The notes below the pieces were generated by a model. The model did no database searches. It saw only the letters and a program-made list of their open reading frames with translations, and was not told where the DNA came from. From Sulfurospirillum sp. UBA4058 (lineage in GTDB: Bacteria; Campylobacterota; Campylobacteria; Campylobacterales; Sulfurospirillaceae), in NCBI GenBank assembly GCA_002382085.1, contig DFZK01000015.1, forward strand, positions 217,705 to 281,704: a DNA stretch of 64,000 nucleotides, read 5' to 3'. This document shows positions 1 to 9,382 of this stretch, in pieces (position 1 is the stretch's first letter; every line of letters starts with the position of its first letter). A program made the translations under genes and the position numbers.

Positions 1-2
1 AA

Positions 3-164
3 ACGGTATGCCCCGAAAAGCAAGTTTTGGGTATCGTCTCCAAGCAAAGCGGAGCGATTCTTTTCGGAGAGTGTACCAATTGCGGCAGATGTATCGACGT
101 ATGTGAAGGCAATGCCCTTTCGTTTGGCGTGAGAAATTACATCAATGTTGGAGAAAAAGAATGA
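3..164 (+). CDS. napH: NapH, quinol dehydrogenase membrane subunit (3' end only)
   Basis: Only the last 53 codons are present; the gene begins upstream of the window. The visible tail carries a ferredoxin-type cluster motif (CTNCGRCIDVC) preceded by a CPEKQVLG stretch. This fits the cytoplasmic C-terminal iron-sulfur region of NapH, which with NapG passes electrons from menaquinol to the periplasmic nitrate reductase. The stop codon overlaps the napB start as ATGA (161-164), so the two genes are translationally coupled. The assignment rests on the motif together with the napB-napF-napL-napD genes that follow. An isolated polyferredoxin is less likely. Confidence 0.8.
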   Translation, partial: TVCPEKQVLGIVSKQSGAILFGECTNCGRCIDVCEGNALSFGVRNYINVGEKE

Positions 165-685
165 TAACGCAAAAAAAAGTCATTGCCCTTTTAGTCGCGG
201 GCATAGTTATCGGTAGCGGATGTGCGGTGTCTCAAACCTACAGTGAGGAAGAGTTGGGACTACGAAAGGTCGATCTCTACAGCGAAAAAAACGTTGTTGC
301 GGACAATACGGCGTATTCGACGGCGGCGGCGGGAGAATCTAAGGTATTTGAGCGTTCTTACGAGAATGCGCCTCCGATGATTCCACACGACGTCGAGGGA
401 ATGTTGGACATGAGTAAGGACAATAACGCGTGCCTTGGATGTCACCTTCCCGAAGTCGCCGAAGCGGTTAAAGCAACGCCGATCCCCAAATCGCACTTTT
501 TCGATATGCGAACGCAAAAGGTGTTAACCGAACTTTCGCAAGCGCGTTTTAACTGCTCTCAGTGTCATGCGCCTCAATCCAACAACGAACCGTTGGTTAA
601 AAACGAGTTCAAACCGGATTTTCGCGCAAAAGACGCGCAATCGCGCTCACATCTTTTGGATAGCTTAAATGAAGGTGTGAAGTAA
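161..685 (+). CDS. napB: NapB, di-haem cytochrome c subunit of periplasmic nitrate reductase
   Basis: This 174-residue exported protein has an N-terminal signal sequence (about residues 1-25) and two CxxCH haem c motifs, CLGCH at 91-95 and CSQCH at 132-136. The conserved NapB surroundings, such as the APPMIPHDVEG and IPKSHFFDMR stretches, are present. In the periplasm NapB takes electrons from the NapGH quinol dehydrogenase and passes them to the molybdenum subunit NapA. It follows napH with a 4-nt overlap and precedes napF by 2 nt, matching the napAGHBFLD order known from Wolinella and relatives. Length is normal for the family. Confidence 0.95.
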   Translation: MITQKKVIALLVAGIVIGSGCAVSQTYSEEELGLRKVDLYSEKNVVADNTAYSTAAAGESKVFERSYENAPPMIPHDVEGMLDMSKDNNACLGCHLPEVAEAVKATPIPKSHFFDMRTQKVLTELSQARFNCSQCHAPQSNNEPLVKNEFKPDFRAKDAQSRSHLLDSLNEGVK

Positions 686-687
686 CG

Positions 688-1191
688 ATGAGCGGCAGAG
701 GGGGGATACTCGGTACTTTATTCGGTAAGAAAGGCGAAAAAAATTTCAAAACGTTGTGTGTTCGCCCGCCTTACGGTACTCAAAGTACCCTTTTTGAAGG
801 AAGATGCGTTACATGTCACGATACGCCTTGCGTGAACGCATGTCCTAGCGAGATTATCTTCCTCGATGCCGCACATACGCCTTGCTTAGACTTCGCAAAA
901 GGGGGTTGTAGCTTTTGCGAGGCCTGTGCTCAGGCGTGTCCGAAAGAAGTTTTAAACGTAGAAACCGGCACGAACGTCTTGCCGATATACGCCAAAATCG
1001 ATATACTCGCATGCATGGCATGGCATCAAAGTCTGTGCAACAGTTGTTTAGACGGGTGCGACGTTCACGCCATTCGCTTTTTAGGACTGTTTAGACCGAA
1101 TATCGACGTCGACGCGTGCAACGGGTGCGGAGGATGCGTTAAGTTCTGCCCTTGCGAGGCGATCACAATGAGGGCAAAAGAGGAGGCATAA
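688..1191 (+). CDS. napF: NapF, ferredoxin-type nitrate reductase accessory protein
   Basis: The 167-residue protein has no signal peptide and several cysteine clusters. These are CVTCHDTPCVNACP near residue 40, CSFCEACAQACP near 72, a looser CNSC..C group near 113, and CNGCGGCVKFCPC near 148. Together they fit a protein with three to four [4Fe-4S] clusters. NapF is a cytoplasmic accessory protein thought to help mature NapA before Tat export. It lies between napB and napL in the nap operon and its stop abuts the napL start. Confidence 0.9.
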   Translation: MSGRGGILGTLFGKKGEKNFKTLCVRPPYGTQSTLFEGRCVTCHDTPCVNACPSEIIFLDAAHTPCLDFAKGGCSFCEACAQACPKEVLNVETGTNVLPIYAKIDILACMAWHQSLCNSCLDGCDVHAIRFLGLFRPNIDVDACNGCGGCVKFCPCEAITMRAKEEA

Positions 1192-2139
1192 ATGCGTATC
1201 GTTTGGTGTTGGTTGAGCGTCGCGTGCATGGTATATGCGGCGACGCTCAATCCTAAATTACAGATACAAGCGAGCGGAAACGTTCAAGCGTTCATCGTTG
1301 CGAACGAACAGGTCGTCGCCGCAACAAACGTCGGAACGATCGAAACGTTTCGTCTCAACGACGGCGTCAAAACGTCGCAAATCGCTTTCCCCAAAATTAA
1401 AGACTTTACGGGCGATGAGGTTGCTCCGAAAGTTTTCTCCCTCGATGCGTTGGAAGGACGCTTTGTTGCGGTCGTGCAAGCCGAAAACGGAGCGCGAAGC
1501 GTCTATACGGTGCAAAACGGCGAAACGAAAGTCGTGATCGACGCTTCGAAAAATTGGTTTGTTTCCAAAGCGAAGTTTGTCGACAAAGGGCATCTTTTAA
1601 TGGCACTATTAAGCAACGAAGTCGTACTGTGGGATCTTCAAAATGCGAAAGAAATCTATCGCGTTCAAGCCAATCCTTCGCATTTTAGCGACATCGCTTT
1701 AAATCAAACGCGAACGCAAGCGGTCAGTTCTTGCGAATCGGGCGAATTGACTCTTTTGGACGTTCAAAGCGGAAAAATCGTCAAAGTTTTTAAAGGCGGA
1801 AACGTCGATAACGTTTACGACGTTGATTTTCACCGACAAAAAATATTAGGTGCGGGTCAAGACAGGCGCGGGGTTGTGTACGATCTTCTCAGCGGAAATT
1901 TTGAGCGATTCGACGGCGATTTTTTGATGTATGCGGGAGCGTTGAGTACGGATGAAACCTTGGCGGCGTTTGCGTTTAACGAGCAAAATCACATCGTGAT
2001 TTTCGACGTGGCGAAAAAGAGTCGCTTACACACGCTCGTCGGTCAAAAAAGTACGTTGAATGCGATCGTGTTTATCGACGATCATCGCTTGGTAAGCAGC
2101 AGCGACGATCCTTATATTATGATATGGAGTTTACCGTGA
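1192..2139 (+). CDS. napL: NapL, WD40-like nitrate reductase accessory protein
   Basis: The protein has 315 residues with an N-terminal signal sequence (a hydrophobic run ending near residue 17). The rest is made of beta-propeller-like repeats with WD40-type strand ends such as VVLWDLQNAK, LTLLDVQSGK, VVYDLLSG and the terminal YIMIWSL. napL is a gene of unknown mechanism typical of epsilonproteobacterial nap operons and its product is predicted periplasmic. The ATG lies 2 nt after the napF stop, preceded by an AGGAGG ribosome site. It overlaps napD by 4 nt if napD uses its GTG start. Confidence 0.85.
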   Translation: MRIVWCWLSVACMVYAATLNPKLQIQASGNVQAFIVANEQVVAATNVGTIETFRLNDGVKTSQIAFPKIKDFTGDEVAPKVFSLDALEGRFVAVVQAENGARSVYTVQNGETKVVIDASKNWFVSKAKFVDKGHLLMALLSNEVVLWDLQNAKEIYRVQANPSHFSDIALNQTRTQAVSSCESGELTLLDVQSGKIVKVFKGGNVDNVYDVDFHRQKILGAGQDRRGVVYDLLSGNFERFDGDFLMYAGALSTDETLAAFAFNEQNHIVIFDVAKKSRLHTLVGQKSTLNAIVFIDDHRLVSSSDDPYIMIWSLP

Positions 2140-2489
2140 ATATTTCAAGCATTGTGATTCAAGCCAAACCGGAGTATGTCGAAGAAATTATCGCTTTATG
2201 CCAAAAAAGCGATTTTTGCGAATACCATTTCCACGATACCCAAAAGGGTAAAATCGTCGTGACGGTGGAGGGCGAAAATATCGACGAAGAGATGGCGAAA
2301 ATGAAAAAAATCGAAAGTTTGCCGCACGTTATTTGCGCCGATATGATGATGGCGTACAGCGAAGACGAGTTGGATGCGGAAAAAGAGAAACTAGAACGCG
2401 CCGACGTCGTACCGCCTATCTTAAACGACGACACGGTTGCATTAAACGATATCGTCTACCGCGGCGATTTAAAAAAGAAAATTCACTAA
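2136..2489 (+). CDS. napD: NapD, NapA-specific maturation chaperone
   Basis: This small cytoplasmic chaperone binds the Tat signal of NapA and delays export until the cofactor is loaded. I chose GTG at 2136, giving 117 residues. It yields the usual NapD N-terminus (M-NISSIVIQAKPE), has GGAG at 2126-2129 six bases upstream, and overlaps the napL stop as GTGA. An ATG at 2124 is in frame and would add four residues. The ferredoxin-like fold core is visible (CEYHFHDTQKGKIVVTVEG), and the C-terminal third is charged and longer than in enterobacteria. It is the last nap gene in the window. Confidence 0.9.
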   Translation: MNISSIVIQAKPEYVEEIIALCQKSDFCEYHFHDTQKGKIVVTVEGENIDEEMAKMKKIESLPHVICADMMMAYSEDELDAEKEKLERADVVPPILNDDTVALNDIVYRGDLKKKIH

Positions 2490-2721
2490 GACCGCTTCTT
2501 CCTCTTCCAACGCTTTTTTTATCGGGGTTTTCTCGTAAAACTCCGTCTTCTTTCTTGACATGTCAAAAGCGTATACCCCTTTCTTACGCCTCGTCTACCA
2601 TAGGTTTTGCTCGCAGAGTATTAATCCGAAAAGCTAGATGATTTTATTTAGAGCTTTCTAATCCATAAGAGTTTATTCTTATAATTATATTTAATAAAAA
2701 TTATAGTTAGGAGTGAAATCA
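2490..2721 (+). promoter_or_regulatory. Intergenic region upstream of the TDT transporter
   Basis: This region contains a perfect 12-bp palindrome TTGACATGTCAA at 2555-2566, a relative of the window-wide ACATGT palindromes. An AT-rich stretch follows with a TATAAT box at 2680-2685, placed to serve the gene starting at 2722. No clear terminator hairpin is visible after napD. Confidence 0.45.
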
Positions 2722-3690
2722 ATGGAAGAAAAGAGTGCATGCGAGCACAATAGGATTAAGTTTTTCCCGATTATGATGTACGCGATCGTGATGGGAATGA
2801 GCGGTCTTACGATTATGTACCAAAAAGCGGCATTATGGTTATCGATGAGTCCGTGGATCGGTACGGTACTGATGGGGATTTCGACGCTACTTTTTTGCGT
2901 TATTACGCTACTTTACGTCCTTAAATACCTGAAATACGCACCCGCGGTTCAAAAAGAGTTTTCGCATCCGATTCGTCTCAACTTTTTTGCGGCGATTTCG
3001 ATTTCGATGCTGATGTTGGCCATCGTTTATAAAGAGACGTATCCTCCGGTTGCGGCTATTTTTTGGTATCCCGGAACGTTGCTTCATTTTTACTTGACGA
3101 TGTACACCGTATCGTTTTGGATCAACCGCAATCAAGAGTTAGAGCACTCCAATCCCGCGTGGTTTATCCCCATCGTCGGCAATCTACTGGTTCCCGTGGG
3201 CGGCGTCGGGTTTGCGAGCCACGGTATTTTGATGTATTTTTTCAGTTGCGGACTTTTCTTTTGGATCGTATTGTTTGCGATTTTACTCAACCGCATTATT
3301 TTCCACCATCAGTTGGTCGTCAAATTTATGCCGACGATGTTTATTTTAATCGCACCGCCGGCGGTGGGCTTTATCGCTTATTTTAAGATGTACGGAACGA
3401 TCGACGCTTTTTCGACGATCTTGTTCAATCTCGCCCTTTTCTTTACGCTTTTACTAGCTTTTATGTACAAAAACTTCGTGAAAATCAAATTTTTTATCTC
3501 ATGGTGGGCGTTCGTGTTTCCTTTGGCTGCTATGGCGATTAGCACGATGTTAATGTATCACGAAACCAAAGACCTCATTTTGTGGGGACTCTCTTACGCG
3601 ATGATTGCGGTAACGAGCATCGTCATAGCCGTTGTGGCGTATCAGACGATTTTACATATGCAACGCGGCGAGATTTGCGTTCAAGAATAA
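2722..3690 (+). CDS. TDT / SLAC1-family anion channel or exporter
   Basis: The product is a membrane protein of 322 residues with about ten hydrophobic helices in paired blocks, the layout of the tellurite-resistance/dicarboxylate (TDT, TehA/SLAC1) family. Conserved-looking features are the FWYPGTLLHFYLTMYT and PAWFIPIVGNLLVPVGG segments. The first cytoplasmic residues are short and polar. I chose ATG at 2722 because AGGAG lies at 2709-2713 with 8-nt spacing; an in-frame GTG at 2713 overlaps that ribosome site. Family members move small anions; the substrate here cannot be read. It stands alone between napD and ychF and ends before a strong terminator. Confidence 0.75.
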   Translation: MEEKSACEHNRIKFFPIMMYAIVMGMSGLTIMYQKAALWLSMSPWIGTVLMGISTLLFCVITLLYVLKYLKYAPAVQKEFSHPIRLNFFAAISISMLMLAIVYKETYPPVAAIFWYPGTLLHFYLTMYTVSFWINRNQELEHSNPAWFIPIVGNLLVPVGGVGFASHGILMYFFSCGLFFWIVLFAILLNRIIFHHQLVVKFMPTMFILIAPPAVGFIAYFKMYGTIDAFSTILFNLALFFTLLLAFMYKNFVKIKFFISWWAFVFPLAAMAISTMLMYHETKDLILWGLSYAMIAVTSIVIAVVAYQTILHMQRGEICVQE

Positions 3691-3708
3691 AGACTCTTCA
3701 GGCTTGCA

Positions 3709-3738
3709 CGGCACGAAAGACGAAGCTTTTTCGTGCCG
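3709..3738 (+). terminator. Rho-independent-type terminator hairpin
   Basis: A perfect 10-bp stem (CGGCACGAAA paired with TTTCGTGCCG) with a 10-nt loop lies 18 nt after the stop of the TDT gene. A T-rich stretch follows a little further downstream. It separates this gene from ychF. Confidence 0.75.
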
Positions 3739-3807
3739 ATGTTGAGCGTTTTTAAGACGATTTAAGGTACACTTGACTCCTTAAAAGTTAATCATAAAGG
3801 TCAATCT

Positions 3808-4908
3808 ATGGGTTTAGGTGTCGGTATCGTAGGACTCCCCAATGTCGGAAAATCAACCACGTTTAACGCGCTGACTAAAGCGCAAAATGCAGAATCAGCG
3901 AATTATCCTTTTTGCACGATCGAACCCAATAAAGCCATCGTACCCGTGCCCGATCCGAGGCTTGAGGTACTAGCAACGATCGTAAAACCCGAACGTATTC
4001 AACACTCAACGGTCGATTTCGTGGACATCGCGGGTTTGGTGAAAGGGGCTAGTGCGGGAGAGGGGCTCGGCAATCAGTTTTTGTCGAACATTCGTGAAGT
4101 CGAAGTTATTTTACACATGGTGCGCTGTTTTGAAGATGAGAACATCACGCACGTTGAAAACAGCGTCAATCCCTTGCGCGACATCGAAATTATCGAAACG
4201 GAACTGATTTTAGCCGACGTGCAACAGCTCGATAAAAAGCTTGATCGTCTTCGTCGTCAAGCCAAAGCCGATAAAAGCGCGCAAGGAGTCTTAGAGATCG
4301 CAGAAGCGTTACGAGCGCATTTAGACGAGCTCAAACCGGTTAGCACGTTTGCCAAACAAGACGATGCGCATTTTGAAGCTTTGGATAAAGAGCTTCGTTT
4401 TCTCTCCAATAAAACCGTTATTTACGGTGCTAACGTCGATGAAGCGGGACTTTTAGAGGAAAATGATTTTGTCAAAGCGGTGAAAGTCCATGCTCAAGCA
4501 GTCGGTGCGGACGTGGTCGTGTTGTGTGCAAAAGTCGAAGAAGAGATGGTCGCCCTTGAAGAAGAAGAGGCCGAAGAGTTTTTAAAAGAGTTGGGCGTCG
4601 AGGAGTCGGGCTTAAAACAGATTATTCGTTTGGCATTCGAAAAATTGGGTCTTGCGTCGTACTTTACCGCGGGTGTCAAAGAGGTGCGCGCTTGGACGAT
4701 TCGCAAAGGGTGGCGTGCTCCCAAAGCCGCTTCGGTTATTCACAACGATTTTGAAAAAGGCTTTATTCGCGCCGAAGTGATCGGCTATGACGACTACGTC
4801 GCATGTCAGGGCGAAACCGGTGCGAAGGAAGCGGGCAAAATGCGCTTAGAGGGCAAAGAGTACGTCGTTCAAGACGGTGATGTCATGCACTTTAGATTTA
4901 ACGTTTAA
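3808..4908 (+). CDS. ychF: YchF/Ola1-type GTPase-fold ATPase
   Basis: The 366-residue protein begins MGLGVGIVGLPNVGKST, the Obg-class P-loop at the extreme N-terminus (residues about 8-16). A DIAGLVKGASAGEGLGNQF switch region follows near residue 67, then a coiled-coil insertion and a C-terminal TGS-like domain (KEVRAWTIRKG..APKAASVIHNDFEKGFIRAEV). YchF binds ATP in preference to GTP and associates with ribosomes in stress and redox responses. It is full length for the family. A TACACT box at 3768-3773 is a plausible -10 element. It is a housekeeping gene, with no functional link to its neighbours evident. Confidence 0.95.
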   Translation: MGLGVGIVGLPNVGKSTTFNALTKAQNAESANYPFCTIEPNKAIVPVPDPRLEVLATIVKPERIQHSTVDFVDIAGLVKGASAGEGLGNQFLSNIREVEVILHMVRCFEDENITHVENSVNPLRDIEIIETELILADVQQLDKKLDRLRRQAKADKSAQGVLEIAEALRAHLDELKPVSTFAKQDDAHFEALDKELRFLSNKTVIYGANVDEAGLLEENDFVKAVKVHAQAVGADVVVLCAKVEEEMVALEEEEAEEFLKELGVEESGLKQIIRLAFEKLGLASYFTAGVKEVRAWTIRKGWRAPKAASVIHNDFEKGFIRAEVIGYDDYVACQGETGAKEAGKMRLEGKEYVVQDGDVMHFRFNV

Positions 4909-4986
4909 ATAAAAAAAAGGTGGTTACATGTAAATACCCTTTCTTCGATTAAATTACGTTTTTTACTGCATAAGTTATAAAAGCGG

Positions 4987-5586
4987 TTATTTCTTCAAAA
5001 GAGTATCAAGCATCACCAGATAGTCCGATAAAACATTTTTCAAATCATAATCCTCTTTGATCATAGAATGAAAATACATACCGTCCGCCGTTGCGATAAG
5101 GCTTTTAAGCCATTTTTTCGCATCGGGTTGCAAGGAGCCATTTTGGATCATTTCATCAAAAATGGCTTCAAGCGAAGCATAAGTGGTATTGTAAAAATCA
5201 ATGTTGATTTGATTGATGTATTCATTTTCCACGTTCATGTACAGCACAAAGGTGTCGCGGACTACTTTATCTAATTCTGTATACATCGGATCGTTATTGA
5301 GGTCTGTATACGAAGCGAAAAATGCTAACAGTTTACCCAGAAACGTTTTTTGCGTCTCAATGTCTTGTGCAACATGCTTTAGCATTTCATCGCTTTTACG
5401 CCGAATCACTTCATAAATCAATGCCTCTTTTGTCTTAAAGTAGTAGTAAAACTGACCTTTAGACATCATAAGCGATGCGATAAATTTATTGAGTGAAAAT
5501 TGGCGTATGCCGTTTTGTACAAACGCCTCATACGCTTTTTCACAAATGAACTGCGTTTTGTCCTCTAATTTGACTTTTTGTGCCAT
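4987..5586 (-). CDS. TetR-family regulator of the RND efflux operon
   Basis: The 199-residue protein has a TetR DNA-binding head (residues about 12-58: FICEKAYEAFVQNGIRQFSLNKFI..KGQFYYYFKTKEAL). An all-helical ligand-binding tail follows. It is the last gene of a minus-strand operon tolC-adaptor-RND-tetR, 65 nt after the pump stop, so it probably represses and is co-transcribed with its targets. Its likely operators are two identical imperfect palindromes upstream of the operon at 10677-10691 and 10722-10736. The ligand is unknown. Family membership is firm; the operator assignment is inference. Confidence 0.88.
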   Translation of the reverse strand: MAQKVKLEDKTQFICEKAYEAFVQNGIRQFSLNKFIASLMMSKGQFYYYFKTKEALIYEVIRRKSDEMLKHVAQDIETQKTFLGKLLAFFASYTDLNNDPMYTELDKVVRDTFVLYMNVENEYINQINIDFYNTTYASLEAIFDEMIQNGSLQPDAKKWLKSLIATADGMYFHSMIKEDYDLKNVLSDYLVMLDTLLKK

Positions 5587-5651
5587 ACCTTTTATCCTTC
5601 AACTAAACGTGTCATTGTACCAAGTTTATGCCATCATCGTAGACCTACGCT

Positions 5652-8600
5652 TTATTTTTGTGTGTAGAACTTTCTAAGTTTATCATCCCATGGTGCGACC
5701 ATTTTGTAAAAAGCAGGAACAACAAACAAGCTTAAAAGGGTGGAAATGAGCAGTCCAAAGATAACGCTAATCCCCATCGGCGCTTTAATGCCCGAACCCT
5801 CACCAATCGAAATAGCCAGTGGTAGCATACCAAAACACATCGCAATCGTTGTCATCAAGATAGGGCGAAGCCTTGAAACGCCCGCATGAATGATAGCGCT
5901 TTCTAACTCCATGGCTTCGTCTCTGTTTTTATTGGCGGCATCCACAACCAGCGTAGAGTTTTTACCGACAAGCCCTAACAGTAAAAAAAGTCCCATCATG
6001 CTAAAGAGACTCATCGGCATATGCGCAAAATAGAGCCCTAAAAAAGCGCCTGTAAAACTTAACGGCATCGCGCTCATAATGATGATGGGTTGCAATGGCG
6101 ATTCGTACAAAGAGGCTAGAATGAGATAGATCATAATGATAGCCGCCATAATGGCAACGCCAAACGCTTCGTTGGTTTCTGCCATACTTTTTGCATCCCC
6201 TTCAAGCTCATAACTGACTCCCTCTAAAAGCCACTGGTCTTGATGGGCGATGACGGAGTTTACAAGCTGGTCTAGCGTTAGATCGTGCGATAGATCAGCT
6301 CCCACAAGAATATACTTCTGGCGATCCCATCGTTTGATGGTTGTGGGAGCGTTGGTATGCGTGATGTGAACCAGACTTGATAACAGGATCATTTGGTCTT
6401 TGTCATTTTTGATGAATAGATTGCCAATCTCTTCGGGGCTCATGCGCTTCTCATCGGATAGACGCATCACAATATCGTACTCCTTGCCGTTTTGACGATA
6501 GTAACTGACCGCCATCTCTCCTGAATAAGCCAGTGCGACCAAATTGGCGATGTCGCTGGTTTTGACACCGTATTTGGCGCTATTGGCACTGAGAATTTTT
6601 AAAGAGAGCTCGGGAGATCTCTTTTGTATATTGCTTTGAATACTCGTAGCACCTTGAATCGTGTGTAAATGCTCCATCAGTTTATGCGCCGATGCTTCAA
6701 CCAAAGCTTCATTGGATGCTCTGAGAATGATCTGAAACGGCGTTACAATCTCACTTCCCGCACTTCCATCTTCTGTTTCATTGATGTTGATTTCGATGCC
6801 ATCATAAGCCTTGGCTTGTTCACGGATCTCATTCATGATCTCTTGTTGGCTTTTACGACGTTGATCGATGGAGACAAGCTTAACGAAAATAGCGCCCTCG
6901 TGAATCGAGCTGTTAAGCCCCACCGATAGGGAAGAGTAATCAACCTCAGGACGCGTTAAGAGCTCTTTTTGAATCTTTAGCGATTGCACTTTCATGGCTT
7001 CCATCGAGATGCCTGTTGGAGCAGTTAAAGAGATTTTGAATTGGCTTTTATCCTCTTTGGGCATAAAGACCATGCCCAAGTTTTCAGAGAGCACTAACGA
7101 GAGTATAAAAAGGGCTAAAGCGCTTAAAAGCGTCGTTTTTTGATAGTGCAATGCTTTGGTAAGCACTGTTTTATACCATTGCTCCAAAGCAAGGAAAATG
7201 CGCTCTGTTTTGAGGTAAAAAGTCGAATGTACCGGTTTTGCGACCAATGAAATAACCATAGGTATAAGTGTAATAACGATGATGTATGAAACACACACTG
7301 CCGCAACAATGGTAATGCCAAAACTCGTAAAAAAGCGACCGATCAGACCACTCATGTTTGCAATAGGAATAAACACTGCTAAAAGCATCGCTGAAATGGC
7401 TAAAATCGAAAAAGAGATTTCGCCCACACCCTCTTTTGCCGCTTGTAACCTTGGAGTGCCATCTTCGAGCTTTTTATAGATGTTCTCGATCACTACGATG
7501 GCATCGTCGATAATAATGCCAATGGCAAGAGTCAGTGCGGTAAGGGTGAGAAGATTGAGTGTTTGAGAGCTCCATCCCATAATCGCTAAAACACCAAAAA
7601 TCGATACGGGTAACGCAATAGCGGCTACAAAGGTTAATGTCAGGTTGCGTAAAAAAACCAAAACGACTAAAGAGGCTAAAGCACATCCTAAAACAAGGTC
7701 AAATTGAACACTGTGCAGGGTCGATTTGATAAATGTCGTTGAGTCAAATAAAATATCGATATGAAACTCTTTGGAGAGTTTTTGTAACGTTGGAATCTGC
7801 TCTTTAACGCTATCGGCAATCTCAATTTCATTGGCACCAGAGACCTTTTTGATTTCGAGTAAAACACCGCCGTTGCTATTGAAGTTGGCATACGTTCGCT
7901 CATCGGAGATGTCATTTAAAACCGTTGCAACATCACCCAGTAAAACGCCATCTTTGATTTTAATGGTTTTTAACTCTTCCACATTTAACGCATCTGCGTC
8001 AATGGAAATACTCCACTCTTTTTCATGTTGAACAACGCGTCCACCATCTCGCTTGATGTTTTCTTCATTGATTTTAGTGGCAAGATCGTTAAGGTCAAGA
8101 CCGTATTCGCTCAGTTTGGCGATATTAGGCGTGATTTTAAGGATTTTATTGCGTAAACCAATGACACTGACTTGTCCCACGCCTCGGACATTTTGCAGTT
8201 TTGGTTTGACGGTTTCGTTGGCAAAGATCATCAAATTTTGAACATCATCGGATGTTGTTGAGACAAAAAGGGTGATAATAGGTGCGGCATTCATCGAATA
8301 TTTTTCAATAATAGGCTTGTCAACGCCACTTGGAAGTTCGATGGAAGCGACTTTGTCCCTCACGTCATTGGTGGCATCTTCGATGGATTTGGTTAGTTTA
8401 AATTGTGCTACAACCACCGAAACGCCGCGAGAGGTGTTGGAACTCACACTCTCAAGCTCGGAAATACTGCTAATCGCCTCTTCGATTTTGTCGGTGATCT
8501 TACTCTCAATCACTTCTGCTGAGCCATTTTTGTACGTTGTCATAACGGTTACGACGGGAATATCGACATTGGGAAGATAGGTCTCTGGCATTTTTTGCCT

Positions 8601-8678
8601 TTGGGTATAGCCAAAAAACAAAATTGCCAGCGCAAACATAAGGGTGGTAATCGGTTTTGAAATCGCAAATCGGTGCAT
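5652..8678 (-). CDS. RND efflux transporter, inner-membrane pump
   Basis: The 1008-residue protein has the AcrB/HAE1-type architecture. It has an N-terminal helix, a periplasmic porter loop, a block of helices around residues 330-530 (including GIIIDDAIVVIENIYKKLEDG, the usual proton-relay Asp pair), a second porter loop and a C-terminal helix block (residues about 835-990). It exports substrates from the periplasm or membrane using proton motive force, with the adaptor and TolC protein encoded just upstream. It is shorter than AcrB (about 1050), within the range of single-gene RND pumps of this phylum. The adaptor ends 8 nt before its start. Substrate unknown. Confidence 0.93.
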   Translation of the reverse strand: MHRFAISKPITTLMFALAILFFGYTQRQKMPETYLPNVDIPVVTVMTTYKNGSAEVIESKITDKIEEAISSISELESVSSNTSRGVSVVVAQFKLTKSIEDATNDVRDKVASIELPSGVDKPIIEKYSMNAAPIITLFVSTTSDDVQNLMIFANETVKPKLQNVRGVGQVSVIGLRNKILKITPNIAKLSEYGLDLNDLATKINEENIKRDGGRVVQHEKEWSISIDADALNVEELKTIKIKDGVLLGDVATVLNDISDERTYANFNSNGGVLLEIKKVSGANEIEIADSVKEQIPTLQKLSKEFHIDILFDSTTFIKSTLHSVQFDLVLGCALASLVVLVFLRNLTLTFVAAIALPVSIFGVLAIMGWSSQTLNLLTLTALTLAIGIIIDDAIVVIENIYKKLEDGTPRLQAAKEGVGEISFSILAISAMLLAVFIPIANMSGLIGRFFTSFGITIVAAVCVSYIIVITLIPMVISLVAKPVHSTFYLKTERIFLALEQWYKTVLTKALHYQKTTLLSALALFILSLVLSENLGMVFMPKEDKSQFKISLTAPTGISMEAMKVQSLKIQKELLTRPEVDYSSLSVGLNSSIHEGAIFVKLVSIDQRRKSQQEIMNEIREQAKAYDGIEININETEDGSAGSEIVTPFQIILRASNEALVEASAHKLMEHLHTIQGATSIQSNIQKRSPELSLKILSANSAKYGVKTSDIANLVALAYSGEMAVSYYRQNGKEYDIVMRLSDEKRMSPEEIGNLFIKNDKDQMILLSSLVHITHTNAPTTIKRWDRQKYILVGADLSHDLTLDQLVNSVIAHQDQWLLEGVSYELEGDAKSMAETNEAFGVAIMAAIIMIYLILASLYESPLQPIIIMSAMPLSFTGAFLGLYFAHMPMSLFSMMGLFLLLGLVGKNSTLVVDAANKNRDEAMELESAIIHAGVSRLRPILMTTIAMCFGMLPLAISIGEGSGIKAPMGISVIFGLLISTLLSLFVVPAFYKMVAPWDDKLRKFYTQK

Positions 8679-8686
8679 AGGATCCT

Positions 8687-9382
8687 CTATTTTGGCTGAA
8701 TCATGCCATCGCCAAACGTGCCGATAATCACATCAACACCGTTGGCTTCAGCATACAGTTTTTTGCTCTCTTGATGAATCACAGGGTAAATCTTCGTAAT
8801 GTTCACGCAGAGGGGTTGGCTCTCTTTGGCATCTTTTTTGAAACAAAAAGGATCGCCCACATGCACATCGTATGCAAAGCGTGAATCAAACGCTAATAAA
8901 AGCTTTTTTTCATGAGAGACAAGCTTTAAAAGGGCTTTTGCACCTGTTCCTGTCATATCTCCCACTTCAATGTTTTTCTCAGCGATTATCCCTGAAAAAG
9001 GGGCGGTTAATTTCATTTTTGCAACTTTTTCTTCACTTAAAAGGAGGGCACTTTTAGCCCTATCAAGCTCTGAACGCAATTTTTCAAGGGTGTTTTTATC
9101 GAACACTTCAGCACTGTTTTCATAGCGTTGATACTGTGCAACTAAGAAGTGGTAGTCACTTTTTGCCATCTCTAAAGCCGCTTTTTCTTCTTTATCATTG
9201 AGGGCTAAAAGCAACTGAGACTTGGTTACATGGCTTCCGACATCGACGTTAATGGTTGAAACAATGCCTTGTGTGACGACATTTAAAGAAGCTTCTTTGA
9301 GTGCTTTCACTTCGTATGTGGCATAGATGTCTGCGAACACAACGGTGCATAAACCTATAATGAGTGTGACTATTTTTTGCAT
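8687..9382 (-). CDS. RND periplasmic adaptor (membrane fusion protein)
   Basis: The 231-residue protein has an N-terminal signal sequence (about 1-17), a lipoyl-like half (VSTINVDVGSHVTKSQLLLALND), a helical hairpin (residues about 65-120) and the second lipoyl half (APFSGIIAEKNIEVGDMTG). A short beta-barrel segment follows. It bridges the inner-membrane pump and the TolC channel. It is short compared with AcrA-type adaptors (about 370-400), lacking most of the membrane-proximal domain, as in compact adaptors of this phylum. The start codon overlaps the stop of the preceding TolC gene. Confidence 0.88.
   Translation of the reverse strand: MQKIVTLIIGLCTVVFADIYATYEVKALKEASLNVVTQGIVSTINVDVGSHVTKSQLLLALNDKEEKAALEMAKSDYHFLVAQYQRYENSAEVFDKNTLEKLRSELDRAKSALLLSEEKVAKMKLTAPFSGIIAEKNIEVGDMTGTGAKALLKLVSHEKKLLLAFDSRFAYDVHVGDPFCFKKDAKESQPLCVNITKIYPVIHQESKKLYAEANGVDVIIGTFGDGMIQPK

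Noticed and set aside
260..517. Open frame on the minus strand opposite napB, and many others like it
   Set aside because: They mirror strong genes on the other strand, have Arg/Ser-rich composition and no ribosome sites; treated as shadows.
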